A stretch of 64,000 nt of DNA from Streptomyces hawaiiensis (GCF_004803895.1 NZ_CP021978.1:8246001-8310000), one strand, 5' to 3'. Positions 17,046 to 24,972 are shown, counted from the stretch's first letter. The notes: generated by a model from the letters alone, not told the origin. Program-made: numbers and translations.

Positions 17046-18674
17046 GTGCCCACCCCCCACCCCCCTCGCCCCCCGTATCCCCCGCCCGGCGGGGATCCCG
17101 GGGAATCCGATGAATCACTCGCCGCCCCGCTGAGAGGCAGTCCGGAGGGCGAGGTCGCCGCCCATTCCGTCGCACTGCTGATGGCGCGGCACTACCAGCC
17201 GGTGCACGACTACGCGGTCATCTGTCTCGCCTCGTCGGCGCAGGTCGCCGCGATGGTGACCGGGACCGCCTTCCACCGGACCCTCAACCGCCTCGCCTTC
17301 GGCGACTCCGCCGTCGCACTGCGCCCGGCCCTTCTCGTGACCGTGCGCGACACGATCCGCGAGTGGTCCGGCGACGAACGAATATCGGCCGTTCTGCCCG
17401 CGTTGCAGAAACCGGCCGGAGGGCGCGGGCTGCGCGCGGCGACGTCCATGACGCCCGATAATCGCACCCTCGCGGAGCGGGCATTCCAGGCACTTCCCGC
17501 GGCCTCGCGTTGTTTGCTCTGGCATGTCGAGGTCGAGGCAGATCCTTTAAGCGTCCCGGCCGGACTGCTGGGCATGGACACCGATCTCGCGTCGGCGACC
17601 CTCGAACAGGCCCGGGACACATTCCGTGAAGGCTGTGTACACGCCCATCGTGAACTCGCGCCGACCCACGACTGCCGGTTTTACAACCGTCTCCTCGACG
17701 TCCCGATCCGCCGGGGTGGCGCACTGCTGCCGGACGTCCAGCAGCATCTGGCGGAGTGCCGCTACTGCCGTAACGCGGCGGAACAACTAAGCCATTTCGA
17801 GGGCCCGCTGGGGCCGCTGATCGCCGAGGCGGTGCTCGGCTGGGGCGCCCGCCGCTACCTCGACTCGCGCCCGGGACGCGCGTCGCACGGCACCCGGGGC
17901 GTTCGCGCCGACCGGCGCGGTGGCGGACGGCGGGGCGGCGGACGGTACGGGTTGCTGTCCCGGCTCCCTGTGCCCGCCCGCCGGGTTCCGGAGGCGCTGC
18001 GCTCCTCGCGGGCGCTGCTCTCGGGCGTCGGCGCGGTCTCGGCCGGGGTACTGGCGACGTTGCTCACCATCAGCGCGTCGTCCCACGACGGCGGCAAGGC
18101 CGACCCGGCCGGCTCCAACAGCGCCGCCGACGGCGGCAAGGGCTCCCCGTCGGTGACGCCGCCCGGTACCGCCGGGCTTCCCGCGGCACCGGGTGTGACG
18201 CGGCTGCGCAACGCCGGCGCCGATCTGTGCCTCGACATCCGGGACCTGCCGAAGGAGGGCTCCGGCACGAAGCTGGCGCAGTGCTCGACGGTGTGGACCC
18301 AGCAGTGGACGTACGAGGACGACGGGCTGCTGCGCAGCGTCGCCGATCCCGGGCTGTGTCTGGACTCCCACAAGGACGCCGGTGTCGTCGTCCTCGGCAC
18401 CTGCGCCGACGAGGATGCCGAGCGGGGCGACGACGTGCGCTACGACCTCACCGTGCAGGGGGAGCTGCTGCCCCGCTGGGACGAGCAGCTCGCCCTCACC
18501 CCGGCCGACGACGACCCGGGCGCCGACATCGTCGTCAAGGTCCGCGACCGGTCCTCCGACGCCCAGCGCTGGCAGCCGGAGCCCCTGCCGTCGGCGGAGG
18601 GCTCTTTGTCGATCGAGGAGCCGGACGACCCGGCCGCCCGCCAGGTGACACTGACCGACGGCAGCACCGCGTGA
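17046..18674 (+). CDS. Membrane-anchored sigma-like / ZAS-like zinc motif / ricin-lectin fusion protein (paralogue 2)
   Basis: GTG 17046 is preceded by GAAGGA (17031-17036); the open frame reaches back to 16914 but has no ribosome site there. The 542-aa protein repeats the architecture of the gene at 763: Pro-rich start, sigma region 2-like (about 50-110) and region 4-like segments (ALPAASRCLLWHVEVEADPL), the motif C210-x23-H234-x3-C238-x2-C241, a basic Arg/Gly stretch, one membrane helix (about 322-345) and an external ricin-type domain (about 380-510, QQWTYEDDGLL). It lacks the DPV repeats and the Tyr/Gly tail of paralogue 1. The ZAS-like motif is normally found on separate anti-sigma factors, so this looks like a self-inhibited sigma factor tied to a glycan-binding module (inference). 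Confidence 0.8.
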   Translation: MPTPHPPRPPYPPPGGDPGESDESLAAPLRGSPEGEVAAHSVALLMARHYQPVHDYAVICLASSAQVAAMVTGTAFHRTLNRLAFGDSAVALRPALLVTVRDTIREWSGDERISAVLPALQKPAGGRGLRAATSMTPDNRTLAERAFQALPAASRCLLWHVEVEADPLSVPAGLLGMDTDLASATLEQARDTFREGCVHAHRELAPTHDCRFYNRLLDVPIRRGGALLPDVQQHLAECRYCRNAAEQLSHFEGPLGPLIAEAVLGWGARRYLDSRPGRASHGTRGVRADRRGGGRRGGGRYGLLSRLPVPARRVPEALRSSRALLSGVGAVSAGVLATLLTISASSHDGGKADPAGSNSAADGGKGSPSVTPPGTAGLPAAPGVTRLRNAGADLCLDIRDLPKEGSGTKLAQCSTVWTQQWTYEDDGLLRSVADPGLCLDSHKDAGVVVLGTCADEDAERGDDVRYDLTVQGELLPRWDEQLALTPADDDPGADIVVKVRDRSSDAQRWQPEPLPSAEGSLSIEEPDDPAARQVTLTDGSTA

Positions 18675-18702
18675 CGACGGGCCGGGGGGCCTGAGCGGGG
18701 CT

Positions 18703-18722
18703 GCGCGGCGAACGCGCCGCGC
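18703..18722. terminator. Bidirectional hairpin between convergent genes
   Basis: GCGCGGCG-AACG-CGCCGCGC is a perfect 8-bp stem with a four-base loop. It lies between the convergent ends of the lectin fusion gene and the lactate monooxygenase gene. Confidence 0.65.
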
Positions 18723-18732
18723 GGCCCACCCG

Positions 18733-19902
18733 TCAGGCCGGATCCTCGACGAGGTCGGCCGGGCCGATCGTGCTCGGTGTCGCATGCCCCGAGAGGGCCA
18801 GCGTGAGGTCGAGTTCGGCGAGCAGGCAGCGGATGACGTGTTCGACGCCGGACCGGCCGTCGAGGCCGAGCCCGTAGACGTACGGACGGCCGACGAGGAC
18901 CGCGCGGGCGCCGAGGGCGAGGGCCTTGAAGATGTCGTCACCGGTGCGGACGCCGCTGTCGAAGAGGACGGTGAGCCGGTCGCCGGCCGCCTCCGCGACG
19001 CGGGGGAGGGCGTCGGCCGCCGCGACGGAGCCGGCCACCTGGCGGCCGCCGTGGTTGGAGACGACCACGCCGTCCATGCCCGCGTCGGCGGCCCGTCGCG
19101 CGTCGTCCGGGTGCAGGACGCCCTTGAGGACGATCGGGCCGTCCCAGTTCTCCCGCAGGAACGCAAGGTCCGGCCAGCTCTTGGCCGGGTCGGAGAACAT
19201 GCCGACGAAGTGCATCACGGCCGCCTTCGGATCCTCGTGCACCGGCTTGGCCAGACCCGCCTGGAAGGCCGGGTCGGAGAAGTAGTTGGCCGTGCCGACC
19301 CCGTGCAGGAACGGCAGGTACGCCTGGTCGAGATCGCGCGGCCGCCAGGACAGCAGCGGCGTGTCCAGGGTGACGACCAGCGCGGTGTAGCCGGCCGCCT
19401 TCGCCCGGCCCAGGAAGCTGCGGGCCACCTCCGGGTCCTTCGGCCAGTACAGCTGGAACCAGCGCTCGGCGTCGCCCATCGCCTCGGCGACCTGCTCCAT
19501 GGGCGTGCTGGACGCGGACGACAGGATGTACGGCACGCCCTGCGCGGCGGCGGCCCGGGCCGCGGCGGACTCGGCGTCCGGGTGCATGATCGACAGTACG
19601 CCGACCGGGGCCAGCGCGAGGGGGGCGGGGAGGGCCCGGCCCAGCACCTCGACCGACAGATCCCGCTCGTGCACGTCCCGCAGCATGCGCGGCACGATCC
19701 GGCGGCGCTCCAGGGCCGCCCGGTTGGCGCGGGCCGTACTGCCGTTGCCCGCGCTGCCCGCCACATAGCCGACGGGGCCGGGCCCGAGCCGCTGCTCGGT
19801 GAGCTCCTCCAGCCGGGTCAGATCGGTGGGCAGCCGCGGTACGGCACCCGCCATCCCGTTCAGATAGATCTCGTACTGGAAGTCCGCCCAGTGCTTGCCC
19901 AC
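18733..19902 (-). CDS. Lactate 2-monooxygenase / FMN-dependent alpha-hydroxy-acid oxidase
   Basis: GTG 19902 (product begins MGKHWADFQYEIYLNGMAG) gives 389 aa, the usual length for lactate 2-monooxygenase. FMN-binding and catalytic segments of the family are clear: APVGVLSIMHPDAE, YILSSASSTPMEQVAEAMG, WFQLYWPKD, IVLKGVLHPDDA (Lys), VVVSNHGGRQVAGS (catalytic His and Arg) and GVRTGDDIFKALALGARAVLVGRP. The enzyme oxidises (S)-lactate or similar acids; monooxygenase (acetate and CO2) versus oxidase outcome cannot be told from sequence. A 14-bp palindrome lies 55-68 bp upstream. Confidence 0.9.
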   Translation of the reverse strand: MGKHWADFQYEIYLNGMAGAVPRLPTDLTRLEELTEQRLGPGPVGYVAGSAGNGSTARANRAALERRRIVPRMLRDVHERDLSVEVLGRALPAPLALAPVGVLSIMHPDAESAAARAAAAQGVPYILSSASSTPMEQVAEAMGDAERWFQLYWPKDPEVARSFLGRAKAAGYTALVVTLDTPLLSWRPRDLDQAYLPFLHGVGTANYFSDPAFQAGLAKPVHEDPKAAVMHFVGMFSDPAKSWPDLAFLRENWDGPIVLKGVLHPDDARRAADAGMDGVVVSNHGGRQVAGSVAAADALPRVAEAAGDRLTVLFDSGVRTGDDIFKALALGARAVLVGRPYVYGLGLDGRSGVEHVIRCLLAELDLTLALSGHATPSTIGPADLVEDPA

Positions 19903-19956
19903 CGTACGCCCCGCCTCTCGTCGTCTCCTCGTCGAGACCGTGCCGTACGGCCGACG

Positions 19957-19970
19957 ATACCGAGCGGTAT
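19957..19970. promoter_or_regulatory. Palindromic operator candidate upstream of lactate monooxygenase
   Basis: ATACCG-AG-CGGTAT is a perfect inverted repeat 55-68 bp before the GTG of the lactate monooxygenase gene and just before the end of the upstream hydrolase gene. Its spacing suits a TetR- or MarR-type repressor; which one is unknown. Confidence 0.5.
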
Positions 19971-19984
19971 GCGCTCCCGGTGGA

Positions 19985-20683
19985 TCAGGGCCGGGCCGCC
20001 GCCGTGTGCAGCACACGGGCCAGGGCGCGCGGCTGCGAGAACATCGGCCAGTGCCCGGTGTCCAGCTCCACCAGCTCCCAGCTGTCGCTCTTGAGGGCCG
20101 CGGCGACCGCCGGCACCGGCTCGTCCCCGTCGAGGAGGCACTTCACGTACGTCGCCGGGAGCTCGGCGAGGGGGCGGGCGAGGACGGCCTGTTCGGTGAG
20201 TGTGACACCGGGGTGCGGGGTCGAGCCGCCCACGATGCGGGCGATCTGCTCGTCCGTCAGCCCCTGCCCCGCGTAGTCCGGCGGGCCGAGCGGCGGCCAG
20301 TACCCGTCGTGATCGGCGATCGCCTGCCGGACATGCCCGCTCGGCCAGCCCGACAGGAACGACTCCCCGTCCTCCGGCACGTTCGCGTCGACGAACACCA
20401 GGCGCCGCAGCCGGTCGCCGATCCGCTCGGCGGCCTGCCCCACCGGGATGCCCGCGTAACTGTGTCCGACCAGGACGACCTCCCGCAGGTCGAGACGCTC
20501 CACCTCCCCGACGATGTCCCGGACGTGCGTCCGCTGTCCGGCCGGCTGTGTGCCGCGCTTCTCCGCGAGGCCCGACAGCGTCAGCGCGTGGACGTCGTGC
20601 CCGGCGTCGCGCAGCTCCCCGGCCACCTCGTCCCATGCCCACGCCCCGAGCCATGTCCCTGCCACCAGTACGAAGTCGGTCAT
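19985..20683 (-). CDS. Alpha/beta hydrolase, hydroxynitrile lyase/esterase-like
   Basis: The 232-aa protein starts MTDFVLVAGTWLGAWAW, the oxyanion-hole region of the small plant-type esterase/hydroxynitrile-lyase group. It has the nucleophile elbow GHSYAG, a catalytic Asp region near LLDGDEPVP and the catalytic His in LDTGHWPMFSQP. Streptomyces relatives are annotated as alpha/beta fold hydrolases of unknown substrate. It is upstream of and co-directional with the lactate monooxygenase gene, 82 bp away with a palindrome between them. Confidence 0.85.
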   Translation of the reverse strand: MTDFVLVAGTWLGAWAWDEVAGELRDAGHDVHALTLSGLAEKRGTQPAGQRTHVRDIVGEVERLDLREVVLVGHSYAGIPVGQAAERIGDRLRRLVFVDANVPEDGESFLSGWPSGHVRQAIADHDGYWPPLGPPDYAGQGLTDEQIARIVGGSTPHPGVTLTEQAVLARPLAELPATYVKCLLDGDEPVPAVAAALKSDSWELVELDTGHWPMFSQPRALARVLHTAAARP

Positions 20684-20716
20684 GCGGGCAACGTAGCCGC
20701 AGGGTCTGACAAGTGG

Positions 20717-21274
20717 TCACTCCCGGTCGTCAGCGCCTGGTGCGGGGTCCGGCTCGGTGTCCGGACCCTGGGCCCTGACCCGCTGCACGTGTTCCAGCGA
20801 GTCGCGCAACTCCGCGAGCCAGTCGTCCGTATGCCGCTGCACCAGGCGCACGCACCAGGCCAGCGCGTCGCTGCGGCTGCGGGCCACGCCGCCGGCGATC
20901 AGGGTGTCGAGGACCTGGCGCTCCGGCTGGCGCAGCCGCGTCATGACCGGCGCGGCCACGTGCGTGAAGAGCGTCCGCCGCCCACCGCACTCCACACCCC
21001 AGGACACCTTCCGGCGGAACCGGTGCTCGGCCTCCCGGGCCACGGCCATCCGGTCCTCGCGGGTGCGCTCCCGGAACTCCTGCGCCCGGCTCTCCAGGGC
21101 CGCCTCCCGTTCGGTGGCCGGGGCGTCCTCGGCCAGCCGGGGCGCGGGGATGCGGCCGACCACCAGGATCTCCTCGCGGTCGACCGTGAGCTCGGTCAGT
21201 TCCTCGAAGAGGTCGTCGGGCAGGCGGCCTGCGAACCAGCCGCGAAGCTTCTCTCTCTGCTCATTCGTAATCAT
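20717..21274 (-). CDS. Hypothetical protein with a RHH-like C-terminal segment
   Basis: ATG 21274 (MITNEQREKLRGWFAG) is the most likely start. The frame is open for 64 more codons upstream, but the base composition there is lower in GC and unlike coding sequence. The 185-aa protein is hydrophilic and charged; I recognise no characterised family. The C-terminal part (PERQVLDTLIAGGVARSRSDALAWCVRLV) resembles short helix pairs seen in ribbon-helix-helix regulators. An inverted repeat GTAATC-N10-GATTAC (21267-21288) overlaps the start codon and may be an operator. The gene downstream (alpha/beta hydrolase) is 33 bp away, so the two are probably one transcript. Confidence 0.65.
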   Translation of the reverse strand: MITNEQREKLRGWFAGRLPDDLFEELTELTVDREEILVVGRIPAPRLAEDAPATEREAALESRAQEFRERTREDRMAVAREAEHRFRRKVSWGVECGGRRTLFTHVAAPVMTRLRQPERQVLDTLIAGGVARSRSDALAWCVRLVQRHTDDWLAELRDSLEHVQRVRAQGPDTEPDPAPGADDRE

Positions 21275-21288
21275 GTAATGACGATTAC
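21267..21288. promoter_or_regulatory. Inverted repeat over the start codon
   Basis: GTAATC (21267-21272) and GATTAC (21283-21288) are perfect 6-bp arms with a 10-bp spacer. The left arm runs into the ATG of the 20717-21274 gene, so a bound protein or RNA structure could control its expression (inference). Confidence 0.4.
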
Positions 21289-21600
21289 TCGGCCGATCCA
21301 TGAACACAAGGGGTCGCCGAACGGTCGGCCGAGAGCGGAATCGGAATGTTTCAGGCCTATTAACGAGCGCACGGAAATCAGCCATCTGGCCGCTTCGTGC
21401 CCCCGGGGACCGCGCAGTTACGGGCTTCCCGCGTGCGGATTCCGTAACTTCGCGCCACTGATTCAATACGCAATGTTACTGAAACCCGTGGGGTCGATGT
21501 GTGTTTCCGCTGTGGACTCGGCAGACTCGCGCTCGCCGCTCCGGGCACCGACCGAGCACGGGCCGGCACACCCTGTCATCGATGCGGAAGGATGCACACA
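21275..21600. other. Divergent intergenic region before the protease inhibitor gene
   Basis: The 326 bp between the divergent hypothetical gene and the inhibitor gene are relatively AT-rich and contain both promoters by position. The inhibitor's ribosome site GGAAGGA is at 21586-21592. I see no additional gene. Confidence 0.5.
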
Positions 21601-22035
21601 ATGCGGAACACCGCGCGCTGGGCCATGACCCTCGGCCTGACGGCCACCGCCGTCTGCGGACCCCTCTCCGGGGCCGCCCTCGCCACCCCGGGTCAGGCCC
21701 CCACCGCGCTCTACGCCCCGTCGGCCCTCGTCCTCACGGTGGGCCACGGTGAGAGCGCGATCGCAGCGACTCCGGAACGCGCGGTCACCCTGACCTGTGC
21801 CCCGACGCCCGCCGGCACGCACCCGGCGGCCGGCCCGGCCTGCGCGGAACTGCGCGGCGTCGGCGGGGACTTCGACGCCCTCACCGCGAAGGAAGGCGTG
21901 TGGTGCACCAAGCAGTACGACCCCGTGGTCGTCACCGTCGACGGCGTCTGGCAGGGCAAGCGCGTCTCCTACGAGCGCACCTTCTCCAACGACTGCATGA
22001 AGAACGCCTACGGAACGGGCGTCTTCTCCTTCTGA
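21601..22035 (+). CDS. Streptomyces subtilisin inhibitor-like (SSI, family I16) with Lys at P1
   Basis: ATG 21601 follows GGAAGGA by 8 bp. The 144-aa precursor has a Sec signal peptide (AMTLGLTATAVCGPLSGAAL, cut near ALA-TPG) and the SSI fold: LTCAPTPAGTHPAAGPAC at the first disulfide and, near the C-terminus, VTVDGVWQGKRVSYERTFSN with final GVFSF. Aligned with classical SSI (CPMVYDP), the reactive loop reads C102-T-K-Q-Y-D-P, so P1 is Lys104 instead of Met. This predicts inhibition of trypsin-like proteases in addition to or instead of subtilisin. Such inhibitors are secreted and tied to morphological differentiation through extracellular protease control. Confidence 0.93.
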   Translation: MRNTARWAMTLGLTATAVCGPLSGAALATPGQAPTALYAPSALVLTVGHGESAIAATPERAVTLTCAPTPAGTHPAAGPACAELRGVGGDFDALTAKEGVWCTKQYDPVVVTVDGVWQGKRVSYERTFSNDCMKNAYGTGVFSF

Positions 22036-22141
22036 GAGGGCCGATCCCACAGACCGGGATCGCGCTGAATCCGTGAAGCACAGCGGGCCGTGGCTGGGGA
22101 GCCGGGCCGTTGTCACGGGAAGCCGCGATCTCGCGCGAGGG

Positions 22142-22174
22142 GGCCGGCGGGCGGAGTGGGGCCGCCCGCCGGCC
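22142..22174. terminator. Strong hairpin between SSI and CDGSH genes
   Basis: GGCCGGCGGGCGG (22142-22154) and its perfect complement (22162-22174) form a 13-bp stem with a 7-nt loop between two convergent genes. A smaller 7-bp hairpin, CGATCCC/GGGATCG, is at 22042-22062. Confidence 0.75.
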
Positions 22175-22198
22175 TCTGGGTTTTCTACGCCCGGCGCC

Positions 22199-22405
22199 TC
22201 ACGCCCGGTCGCGGTGGCTGGTGTCGCACCACGGGTAGCGGCGGCTGCGGCGGCAGGTGCACAGGGCCACGCGGAAGCGGTCGGAGGTGACGACGGAGCC
22301 GTCCTCCAGCTCCACCTCCACCGGGCCCTCCATCAACAGCGGGCCCTTGCGCTGGACGGCCACGCGGCGAGGTGCGGCGGGCCGGTCAGACGGGGAGTTC
22401 GGCAC
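22199..22405 (-). CDS. CDGSH-type iron-sulfur protein
   Basis: GTG 22405 gives 68 aa starting MPNSPSD; an ATG at 22432 would add nine residues. The C-terminal half has the single CDGSH-like cluster motif CTCRRSRRYPWCDTSH (C-x-C-x2-S-x3-P-x-C-D-x2-H), which binds a redox-active [2Fe-2S] cluster with three Cys and one His ligand. The gene overlaps the end of the methyltransferase gene by 20 bp, implying translational coupling. With the methyltransferase and the heme-oxygenase-like gene it forms a three-gene minus-strand operon. Confidence 0.9.
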   Translation of the reverse strand: MPNSPSDRPAAPRRVAVQRKGPLLMEGPVEVELEDGSVVTSDRFRVALCTCRRSRRYPWCDTSHRDRA

Positions 22406-23042
22406 GGACGACCACCAGCTCTTCCTTGTCATCGGCGGCGGACAGCAGTCCCCGCTCCCGCAGCCAGCGTTCCCGGCCGCGCAGCACCGGCCCGAGCGCG
22501 ATCCGGCGCCGGCGGGTCACGGCGGCCTTCAGGCCGGCCGCGCGCAACTGCCCGACGGTCAGGTCCGGGCCGCTGAGCGCCGACTGCACGAGCAGCAGCA
22601 CCCCGCCCGGCCGCAGCAGACCGGGCGCCTCCCGGCAGATCCGGTCGACGACCAGCCGCCCGTCTCCGCCCGCGTCCCAGGCCCGGGCCGCGCCCCGCGG
22701 CGGCCTGCGATGACCGTCGGGCGCCGGCACGTACGGCGGATTGGCCAGGATCAGATCGAACGTTTCTTCGCGTACGGGTTCGAAGAGGTTCCCGTGCCGG
22801 ATGCGGACCGGGAGCCCCGCCAGCCGGGCGTTCAGCCGCGCGGCCCACACGGCGCTCCAGGACACGTCCACGGCGGTCACACGGCTGCCGCGGCGCGCGG
22901 CCTCCAGGGCCAGGGCGCCGCTGCCGGTGCCTACGTCGAGGACCTCCGCGCCCGGCGGCAGCGGCTCGTCGGACAGGGCACCGGCCAGCAGCTCGGTGTC
23001 CTCCTGCGGGGCGTACACGCCCGGGGGTACCAGTGCAGTCAC
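22386..23042 (-). CDS. HemK/PrmC-like class I methyltransferase
   Basis: The GTG start gives 218 aa. SAM-binding motif I is VLDVGTGSGALAL, motif II is VTAVDVSW and the substrate Asn/Asp-methyl signature NPPY is in DLILANPPYVPAPDGHRR. NPPY marks enzymes that methylate planar amide or amino nitrogens, for example the Gln of release factors (HemK2-like) or a base. The N-terminal PrmC helical domain is missing, as in the short HemK2/Mtq2 branch. Its place between an iron-containing redox enzyme and a CDGSH protein suggests a small-molecule or dedicated protein substrate (inference). Confidence 0.82.
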   Translation of the reverse strand: MTALVPPGVYAPQEDTELLAGALSDEPLPPGAEVLDVGTGSGALALEAARRGSRVTAVDVSWSAVWAARLNARLAGLPVRIRHGNLFEPVREETFDLILANPPYVPAPDGHRRPPRGAARAWDAGGDGRLVVDRICREAPGLLRPGGVLLLVQSALSGPDLTVGQLRAAGLKAAVTRRRRIALGPVLRGRERWLRERGLLSAADDKEELVVVRAELPV

Positions 23043-23063
23043 GGACGCCGGGTACCCCGGCCA

Positions 23064-24071
23064 TCAGGAGATATGAGTTGCTTCCCGGGCCAGCGGTTCA
23101 CGCAGTGACGAACGTGACGCACGCCAGTCGGTGAGGAGCCTGGCGCCGAAGCGTTCCTCGACGAACTCGGTGGCGTCGACGCCGAAGGCGACGTCCGGGG
23201 CGAGATGCGGCTCCCGTTCCAGCAGCCCGCCGATGACGTCGTGACGCACCACCTGCTCGTGGACGGCGTCGGCTTCGACGTGCTCGTCGTAGAAGTGCTC
23301 GGCCGCCGGCCCCGCACCCGTGCGGCGCATCGCCTCGGCGAGCCGCCGCGACCCCGGCGACGAGGTGATCTCGACCGTCGCGAAGTGGCCCACCAGGGCG
23401 CCCCTGAGCGCCCGGTGCAGCCCGAAGAGGGACATCATGTTCACGGTGACCAGGGCCTCGGCGGACGCCGCGTCGAGATAGCGGCCGTACGTGGTGTCCA
23501 GGCCCAGGTCCGTCATCAGGTCGGCGAACAGGACGGCGTGCACGCGGTCGGCGCGGCCGCCGCCCCACTCGTCGAACTCCACCGCCGCCATCGCCGCCTT
23601 CGCCCGGCCGTACAGTCGCGGCAGCACCCAGGCGTGCGGGTCCGCCTCCTTGAGGTGGTAGAGGGAGCGCTGGGCCGCGTACTCACGCACCTGCCACAGC
23701 TCGCCCTCGTCCCGCAGGAAGTGGGTGACGCCCGTGCCCTCGACGGGCTCGACCAGCAGGCCGGCCAGTGCCTCGTCCACGCTGTCGTGGACGTGCGCGT
23801 CGGTGCGCAGCGCGGACAGGAAGCGGTGCTCCATGGCCGCGCGGACGCGCAACAGGTCGGGGTCCCACTCGCGCTCCGGGGGGACACCCGCGAAGCCGCG
23901 GTAGTGCAGCTCATAGCAGAGGTAGAGGGCGAGCTGGAGGTCGTCGCCGTACACCTCGGCGCGGGCGACGTCCTCGAGGCGGGGCAGGCGGCCGACGCCT
24001 CGCAGACAGGCGTCGACCCCCCTGCTCAGCGGGCCGCGCGGGGTCGGCAGTCGTGGTCCTTCGTGCTCCAT
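23064..24071 (-). CDS. Iron-containing redox enzyme, heme-oxygenase-like (HDO) fold
   Basis: This 335-aa all-helical protein belongs to the family annotated as iron-containing redox enzymes with a heme-oxygenase-like diiron fold. Possible metal ligands are Glu/His in CYELHYRGFAG, VTVNMMSLFGLHRALRG, EHFYDEHVEADAVHEQVV and the preceding GHFATVEITS. HDO-fold enzymes oxidise amines, fatty acids or amino-acid side chains using O2; the substrate here is unknown. It is the first gene of the operon with the methyltransferase (21 bp gap) and the CDGSH protein, which could supply electrons or iron-sulfur chemistry. Confidence 0.8.
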   Translation of the reverse strand: MEHEGPRLPTPRGPLSRGVDACLRGVGRLPRLEDVARAEVYGDDLQLALYLCYELHYRGFAGVPPEREWDPDLLRVRAAMEHRFLSALRTDAHVHDSVDEALAGLLVEPVEGTGVTHFLRDEGELWQVREYAAQRSLYHLKEADPHAWVLPRLYGRAKAAMAAVEFDEWGGGRADRVHAVLFADLMTDLGLDTTYGRYLDAASAEALVTVNMMSLFGLHRALRGALVGHFATVEITSSPGSRRLAEAMRRTGAGPAAEHFYDEHVEADAVHEQVVRHDVIGGLLEREPHLAPDVAFGVDATEFVEERFGARLLTDWRASRSSLREPLAREATHIS

Positions 24072-24116
24072 GAGGGCCGGGTACCCGCCCGGCGGCCGAG
24101 GTCACCCGCCGTACGT

Positions 24117-24715
24117 AGGGCACGGCCCCGCCGGACGGGGCGTGGTCCCGCCGGGCGGACACGGTCCGGCCGGGCGGGCGCGGCCGCTCGGGTCGCTGCG
24201 GCCGGCACCCCGGGGCCGCTCGGCGCCGGGGGTGTGGCCCCGTCGGGCGGGGCGTGGCCCGTCGGACGGAGCGTGGCCTCGCCGGAGGGGGCGTGGTCCC
24301 GCTGGACGGGGCGTGGTCCCGCCGGGCGGACACGGTCCGGCCGGGCGGGCGCGGCCGCTCGGGTCGCCGCGGCCGGCACCCCGGGGCCGCTCGGCGCCGG
24401 GGTGTGGCCCCGTCGGGCGGGGCGTGGCCCGTCGGACGGAGCGTGGCCTCGCCGGAGGGGGCGTGGTCCCGCTGGACGGGGCGTGGTCCCGCCGGGCGGA
24501 CACGGTCCGGCCGGGCGGGCGCGGCCGCTCGGGTCGCTGCGGCCGGCACCCCGGGGCCGCTCGGCGCCGGGGGTGTGGCCCCGTCGGACGGAGCGTGGCC
24601 TCGCCGGAGGGGGCACGGTCCCGCCGGGCGGGGCGTGGTCCCGTCGGACGGACACCGCCCCGCCGGGCGGGCGCGGCCGATCGCGCCGCCGCGGCCGGCA
24701 GCCCGGGGCCGCGCG
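24117..24715. repeat. GC-rich minisatellite with about 170-bp unit and inner 18-20-bp units
   Basis: The anchor cgtggtccc starts at 24141, 24312, 24482 and 24634, giving periods of 171, 170 and 152 bp; the last copy is diverged and about 18 bp shorter. Inside each unit, blocks such as CCCGTCGGACGGAGCGTGG and TCGCCGGAGGGGGCGTGG recur every 18-20 bp, so the long unit is itself built from short ones. The whole 0.6 kb is nearly free of stop codons in several frames, but no frame has protein-like composition or a ribosome site. It fills the gap between the HDO gene and the small acidic protein gene. Confidence 0.85.
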
Positions 24716-24722
24716 GCGCCCG

Positions 24723-24923
24723 TCAGTCCCCCTCGGACTCCTCCTGCGCACGCGCATTGGGCGTGATGGCCTCACCGGCCTCGCCCCGGTGGCGGCGCTG
24801 CCCGGCGGAGTCCCTGGTGCGGTTCTCGGCGTCCTCGACCTCCCGCAGCACCTCCTCGAGCGCCGTCTCGGGCGGCTTGCCGTGCTGGTCCTCGTCCCGG
24901 TCGTGGTCCTTGTGCTGGGACAC
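24723..24923 (-). CDS. Small charged hypothetical protein
   Basis: GTG 24923 follows AAGGAG by about 7 bp, a strong ribosome site. The 66-aa product (MSQHKDHDRDEDQHGKPPE...) is rich in His, Asp, Glu, Arg and Gln, has no hydrophobic core and is probably disordered. I know no function. It lies between the minisatellite and the Ppx/GppA gene, on the same strand as the latter and 49 bp after it. Confidence 0.6.
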   Translation of the reverse strand: MSQHKDHDRDEDQHGKPPETALEEVLREVEDAENRTRDSAGQRRHRGEAGEAITPNARAQEESEGD

Positions 24924-24972
24924 GGGGGTCTCCTTCCTTCGTTCGGTACGTCCGGCCACGGCTGTGGGCGGT

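Noticed and set aside
24117..24715. CRISPR array
   Set aside because: The repeats are contiguous and nested with no unique spacers, and no cas genes are present.
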